DNA of 51,809 bases from positions 1 through 51,809 of the forward strand of contig JAPKAY010000025.1 of NCBI GenBank assembly GCA_028825045.1, in the 5' to 3' direction. Positions 47,969 to 51,809 of this stretch are shown here, piece after piece. Each line of letters starts with the position of its first letter. The first letter of the stretch is position 1. The notes beneath the pieces were generated by a model. That model was not told the DNA's origin. It was given only the letters and a program-made list of their open reading frames with translations, and made no database searches. A program made the position numbers and the translations under genes. The DNA comes from Halioglobus sp. GTDB taxonomy: Bacteria; Pseudomonadota; Gammaproteobacteria; Pseudomonadales; Halieaceae.

Positions 47969-48255
47969 ATGATTCCCCATGCAGCGATCATCGAACGCCG
48001 GGAGCGCGTGTTTTTGGTGACGACCGGTCTTTTTTTGTGTGCAATGGCCCTTGTCAGGGTGATCGGTATAACCCGCTTTATACAAATCGGGCCACTAGCA
48101 CTAGCATTCACAGTAAGTACCTGTTCAAGGCAGCGGCAGCAATGATCGATACCGGGCCGCTTTACGTCGCCGTGTATTACCTGCGCCCCTATCTGCACCT
48201 GAACCGTGGACGTTCCGTGTTTGACGCGGTCGGTGGCAACGATGCTCAAAAGTAA
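47969..48255 (+). pseudogene. yhhQ: degraded queuosine-precursor transporter (YhhQ/VUT family), internal deletion
   Basis: Starts with ATG 3 bp after the SDR stop and an AGGAGA site. The first 45 or so codons read as the N-terminus of a VUT/YhhQ transporter (RRERVFLVTTGLFLCAM, then TRFIQIGPLALA). Near 48105-48115 the sequence jumps, one frame over, to a typical VUT C-terminus (YLFKAAAAMIDTGPLYVAVY) ending at TAA 48253-48255. About 130-150 middle codons are missing and the frame is broken, so it cannot make a functional transporter. The short surviving ORF from 47969 stops after about 60 codons. Confidence 0.75.
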
Positions 48256-49384
48256 ACTACCTCACATCGGAACAACCATTTTCACCCGTATGTCGACGCT
48301 GGCTATCGAGCACAAGGCTTTAAATTTATCCCAGGGTTTTCCCGATTTCGACGCCCCTGAGGCACTACTGGAAGCCATGACCAGGCATGTTCGCGCCGGA
48401 CACAACCAGTACGCGCCCATGGCGGGGGTAGTCCATTTGCGAGAACAGATAGCGGCCCAGATACTGCGGCATCGGGGTATTAACAGCGATCCGGACAGTG
48501 AAATCACGGTGGTACCGGGCGCGACCGAAGGAATTTTCTGCGCCGTCAACGCCTGTATTCGCCCAGGCGATGAAGTCATCGTGTTCGATCCCTGCTACGA
48601 CAGCTATGCGCCGGCCATTGAACTGGCCGGCGGTAAGGCAGTTCATGTTCCACTAAACGCGCATAGCTTCGGCGTTAATTGGGAACGTGTTAGCGCAGCG
48701 ATTACCCCTCGAACTCGTCTGATCATGATCAATTCGCCCCATAACCCCAGCGGCGCAGTACTGTCCAGGGAAGACCTGCTGCAATTGCAGGATATTGCCG
48801 AATTGCACGACCTGCTGGTTATTAGTGACGAGGTGTATGAACACCTCATATTTGATGGTGCGCAACATCACAGTGTGCTGCAGTTTGTCGAATTGCGCCG
48901 GCGCAGCTTTGCGCTATTCTCCTTTGGGAAGACCTTTAGCGTTACCGGCTGGAAAACGGGCTATTGTGTTGCACCCGCTGCGCTGACAACAGAGTTGCGC
49001 AAAGTGCACCAGTTTGTCTGTTTTGTGGCGGTAACCCCGGTGCAAATGGCGGTGGCAGATTTTATGGAAGCGGAACCCGACTACGCAGCCTCGCTGTCAA
49101 ATTTCTACCAGGCTAAACGGGATTTGTTCTGCGATGCGCTGCAGGATTCCAGATTCAAATTCAGGCCCAGCGTCGGAACCTATTTTCAGTTGCTTGATTA
49201 CAGCGCCATCACACAGGAGCGGGACACACAGCTGGCTGAGGACTGGACACAGCAGCACGGCATCGCATCCATTCCTATCTCCGTTTTTTATGAGGAGTCG
49301 CCCGTTCAACACTACCTGCGTTTTTGCTTCGCAAAAAATGACGATGTGCTGCTCAGTGCGGCCGAGACCCTATGCGCAATTTAG
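48242..49384 (+). CDS. methionine (ketomethylthiobutyrate) aminotransferase, YbdL-like
   Basis: 380 residues from the ATG at 48242; the frame extends a little upstream into the yhhQ relic, but the MLKSKLPHIGTTIF N-terminus is typical. Fold-type I PLP enzyme with Lys230 in FSFGKTFSVTGWKTGY and the SPHNPSG and SDEVYEH motifs. Family members transaminate ketomethylthiobutyrate with glutamine as donor in methionine salvage. The downstream omega-amidase, overlapping by 13 bp, would remove the alpha-ketoglutaramate made, which supports this role. Confidence 0.88.
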   Translation: MLKSKLPHIGTTIFTRMSTLAIEHKALNLSQGFPDFDAPEALLEAMTRHVRAGHNQYAPMAGVVHLREQIAAQILRHRGINSDPDSEITVVPGATEGIFCAVNACIRPGDEVIVFDPCYDSYAPAIELAGGKAVHVPLNAHSFGVNWERVSAAITPRTRLIMINSPHNPSGAVLSREDLLQLQDIAELHDLLVISDEVYEHLIFDGAQHHSVLQFVELRRRSFALFSFGKTFSVTGWKTGYCVAPAALTTELRKVHQFVCFVAVTPVQMAVADFMEAEPDYAASLSNFYQAKRDLFCDALQDSRFKFRPSVGTYFQLLDYSAITQERDTQLAEDWTQQHGIASIPISVFYEESPVQHYLRFCFAKNDDVLLSAAETLCAI

Positions 49385-50142
49385 ACGTAACGCTCATTCA
49401 GTGTGAACTAGCCTGGGAGCAACCCAAAGACAACCGACGGCAAATCGGCGCCACAATTGACGGCCTTGATCATTCCACCGACCTCATCGTGTTACCGGAA
49501 ATGTTCACCACGGGCTTTTCCATGAATGCCTTGGCAAATGCGGAGGACCCCGGCGGCACCACCGAGCAATGGCTGTTACGACTAGCGGTAGAACACGATT
49601 GTGCTGTAACTGGCAGCATCGCAGTTCGCGAGGGTGACTGCGTTCACAACCGTATGTTGTTTGTCACCCCCTCTGAAGTACAACACTATGACAAACGCCA
49701 TCTGTTCCGTATGGCCGGCGAAGACAAGCGCTACACGGCCGGTCAGAAACGTGTCGTTGTCCCCTGGCGCGACTGGCGGATCAACCTGCAGGTATGTTAC
49801 GACCTGCGCTTTCCCGTGTTCAGTCGCAACCAGAACGATTACGACCTGCTGGTGTATGTCGCCAACTGGCCGGCACAGCGCCGCCATCACTGGCGCCAGT
49901 TACTCATAGCCAGGGCGATGGAAAATCTTGCCTGTGTGGTGGGGGTAAATCGCATCGGTGCTGATGCCAAAGGGTTCCAGTACAGTGGAGACAGTTTGGC
50001 GATTGCGGCCGATGGCGAGCTTCTGTTAGACGCGCAGAACGACAACGCCGCTGCTAGCGTTGTGCTGGATGGCGCTGCACTGAAACACTATCGGGAGAAA
50101 TTTCCCTGCCAGTTGGATGCTGATAGCTTCCAGCTGGATTGA
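49372..50142 (+). CDS. omega-amidase, nitrilase superfamily (YafV-like)
   Basis: 256-residue C-N hydrolase with the complete Glu-Lys-Cys triad: Glu43 (LPEMFTTGF), Lys108 (YDKRHLF) and Cys142 (QVCYDLRFP). The MFTTGFSM and FRMAGE blocks match the YafV/Nit2 omega-amidase group, which hydrolyses alpha-ketoglutaramate to alpha-ketoglutarate. The start overlaps the aminotransferase gene by 13 bp, so the two proteins are made together. Confidence 0.92.
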   Translation: MRNLDVTLIQCELAWEQPKDNRRQIGATIDGLDHSTDLIVLPEMFTTGFSMNALANAEDPGGTTEQWLLRLAVEHDCAVTGSIAVREGDCVHNRMLFVTPSEVQHYDKRHLFRMAGEDKRYTAGQKRVVVPWRDWRINLQVCYDLRFPVFSRNQNDYDLLVYVANWPAQRRHHWRQLLIARAMENLACVVGVNRIGADAKGFQYSGDSLAIAADGELLLDAQNDNAAASVVLDGAALKHYREKFPCQLDADSFQLD

Positions 50143-50242
50143 GCGGTTGCAACGCAGATTCACCTGAGGCGGTAAGACTAGCAGTCGAATTGTGTTCGTG
50201 GCACCCATTCACCAGAATGGCAATTTTGTCGCCAGCGTTACA

Positions 50243-50980
50243 TCACCATCCTAGTGCCTGTTTTACAAACGGAATGGATAGAGCCCGCTTCTGAGACAGG
50301 GATGCGTTATCCAGTTTATCCAGTACTTCCAAGAGATGCTCCATTTCACGGGGCGCACGAGTAACAATAAAGTTAGCGACCTCTGCAGACAGGGACAAGC
50401 CCCTGCGGGCTGCACGGAATTGTAATATGGAGGCCTTGTCGTCATCGTCTGCATCCGCAAGCTGATAAACAATACCCCCGGAAAGGCGCGAGCGGAGATC
50501 ATCTAGTTCCACCGTCAGTGCACGCGGAGCTGCATCTCCAGCTACCACCAGGCGGCAACCCCGCTGACGGGCATTGTTATACAAATTGAACAGTGCCCGT
50601 TCCCACTGAACATCGCCCAGCACAACGTTAAGATCATCAATACACACCCGATCAAGTTGTTCGACCCCCTGCAGCACGTCTTCAGCAGTATACTGGGCCA
50701 ACTCTTTGAGCGGCAGGTAAACAGTTCCCGCATCGCTCAGATGACAACTGGCCTGCAGTAGATGGGTCTTTCCAGATCCGGCAGGACCGTAGAGGTAAAT
50801 AATGGGCTCCCCGTCTGACTCCAGCTGGACGCGCAAAGCACGTACCAGGGGCTCGACGCGGGGCAGAGCGAGAAAATTGTCTAAGGTGGCATCATCGCGC
50901 AGCTTCACCTCAAGCGGTAGCTGGTGCTGCCGGGAGAACCCTTTTTCCGCCCCGGGCTGCTGCGGGTCTAGTTCTGCCAC
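50243..50980 (-). CDS. hda: DnaA regulatory inactivator Hda
   Basis: 245-residue AAA+ protein that works with the DNA-loaded sliding clamp to stimulate ATP hydrolysis by DnaA and prevent re-initiation. An N-terminal clamp-binding motif QLPLEV (20-25), Walker A GPAGSGKT (65-72), Walker B VCIDDLN and sensor regions are present. The start is GTG 50980, overlapping the DUF2066 stop by 13 bp; this gives an N-terminus 15-20 residues longer than in E. coli. Confidence 0.93.
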   Translation of the reverse strand: MAELDPQQPGAEKGFSRQHQLPLEVKLRDDATLDNFLALPRVEPLVRALRVQLESDGEPIIYLYGPAGSGKTHLLQASCHLSDAGTVYLPLKELAQYTAEDVLQGVEQLDRVCIDDLNVVLGDVQWERALFNLYNNARQRGCRLVVAGDAAPRALTVELDDLRSRLSGGIVYQLADADDDDKASILQFRAARRGLSLSAEVANFIVTRAPREMEHLLEVLDKLDNASLSQKRALSIPFVKQALGW

Positions 50981-51809
50981 TGGTAGCTCAGCTGCGCCGC
51001 CATTTCGGACCCGGCAATCGGCACAGGTGCGGGTAGTAAGCGAGTGTTAAGTTCAATAATAGAGGCAAGCTGCACTGCTTGTGCTTGTGCCATTAGACGC
51101 AACTCAATGCGGTCTTCCTGAACCCGCTCCACATTGGCAGATTGAATCAATTCAAGGCCTTCGAGCCAACTGACAATAGCTGCGTAATCGGCGTAGCTCC
51201 TCACACCGGTAACGGACATACGCAAGCCGGTGCCATCACCTTCGCTCGGCGCGATGGCATATCGAGCTGCCATTTGATCAGCGACAATATTCGCACCCGC
51301 ACGCACAAACACCCCTAAATCAGGCGCCGTAACAGAGCGGTTAATTCGATCATCCCGGTAGAAATAGCTCCAATCACCGGTAGATTTACCCTCGCTCAAG
51401 CTTGCCAGCCGACCGACGATCACGTCCTGCACCTGGTAACGCGCAGAAGCCGACTGAATAACGATGCCATCGCGCCGCCAGGCATCCTTTAGACTTACCG
51501 CTGCCGTATCCGTGAGGTCAAACAACGGGAGCTGTAACGGGACTCCCCGACGCGAAAATGCATCCACCAACTGTTGCGCCTGCTCCGGCTCAGTCTCATG
51601 GTTAACGAAATATCGGCCCTGCTCACCATCAACAACCACCCAAGCCAGCACCAACGGTCTATTTGCGGTCCACAGCGGCGCACCTGCTTTCATCAGCAGC
51701 TCCGTAATGTAAGTCGGGTCAAACTCAAATTGCACCTTGAGTCCACCACCGGGTGCCTCACTCCTTATGTAGGCGTATTGCAGTACGTTGCTTCGCGGTT
51801 TCGCAAGGG
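50968..51809 (-). CDS. DUF2066 protein, N-terminus cut by window edge
   Basis: About 280 codons are visible and the frame is open to the right edge; the GTG at 51735 is internal, since the codons before it read a normal DUF2066 sequence (LQYAYIRSE). The conserved FEFDPTYITELLMKAG and LWTANRPLVLAWV blocks identify the family. These are exported proteins of unknown function usually encoded between purM and hda, so purM is expected just outside the window. Confidence 0.87.
   Translation of the reverse strand, partial: LAKPRSNVLQYAYIRSEAPGGGLKVQFEFDPTYITELLMKAGAPLWTANRPLVLAWVVVDGEQGRYFVNHETEPEQAQQLVDAFSRRGVPLQLPLFDLTDTAAVSLKDAWRRDGIVIQSASARYQVQDVIVGRLASLSEGKSTGDWSYFYRDDRINRSVTAPDLGVFVRAGANIVADQMAARYAIAPSEGDGTGLRMSVTGVRSYADYAAIVSWLEGLELIQSANVERVQEDRIELRLMAQAQAVQLASIIELNTRLLPAPVPIAGSEMAAQLSYQWQN

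Overview
The window reads as ordinary chromosome of a free-living, probably marine, gammaproteobacterium. Evidence is the Pseudomonas-like order rpsB / map-glnD-dapC-nth-yffB-dapD-dapE, the dapA-bamC-MBL operon, a DUF2066-hda pair, prlC, srmB, RsmJ and an Mla-type lipid transporter. Protein style (many SDRs, a thiolase/DUF35 pair, MaoC, a Tat flavoprotein) suggests the Halieaceae (OM60/NOR5) or relatives, but that assignment is inference. There are no tRNA or rRNA genes, insertion sequences, integrases, phage genes or CRISPR arrays. Genes are tightly packed, often with 1-13 base start/stop overlaps.

Layout. 1-9.4 kb: the 5' part of rpsB (minus, cut by the left edge) with a long structured leader, divergent from map-glnD-dapC-nth, then yffB-dapD-dapE (DAP/lysine and cell-wall precursor synthesis, PII control, DNA repair). 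9.4-13.4 kb (minus): an SDR, RsmJ, and a pair made of an HD phosphodiesterase-like protein and a class III nucleotide cyclase-like protein, divergent from a leucine-rich-repeat lipoprotein (13.4-13.9 kb). 14.2-16.9 kb (minus): dapA-bamC-MBL hydrolase. 17.1-21.2 kb (plus): DUF3806 secreted protein and a four-gene MCE/ABC lipid transport operon. 21.2-27.9 kb: a patch for CoA-thioester or steroid-like lipid metabolism (3-alpha-HSD-like SDR, DUF35 plus thiolase, Tat flavoprotein plus cytochrome c, NUDIX, MaoC) with HMCES/YedK between. 28.0-32.9 kb: a decayed MscS fragment, then an RND efflux adaptor/pump pair. 33.0-36.2 kb (minus): ArsC-like, WrbA, DUF2069, SppA. 36.3-39.3 kb (plus): YihY, a TlpA-like lipoprotein, and cysK. 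39.4-42.3 kb (minus): quinone reductase, MFS transporter, GNAT. 42.5-46.5 kb (plus): SrmB-type helicase, ThpR, PrlC. 46.6-50.1 kb: a PTPS/QueD-family protein, an SDR, a wrecked queuosine-precursor transporter, and an aminotransferase plus omega-amidase pair. 50.2 kb to the end (minus): hda and a DUF2066 gene cut by the right edge.

Points most worth following up. (1) A strong intrinsic terminator on the minus strand between tlpA-like and cysK (38043-38067) ends no known gene and is preceded by nested hairpins, so it probably marks an unannotated small RNA. (2) The cyclase/phosphodiesterase pair next to an LRR lipoprotein looks like a self-contained cyclic-nucleotide module. (3) Two gene relics are missed by simple ORF calling: an MscS C-terminus and a yhhQ/VUT gene with an internal deletion beside a PTPS-family enzyme that lacks the usual catalytic cysteine. 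(4) A thiolase-fold protein lacks the GHP histidine and sits beside a DUF35 partner. (5) Ribosomal protein S2 has a long repetitive Ala/Pro/Glu tail.
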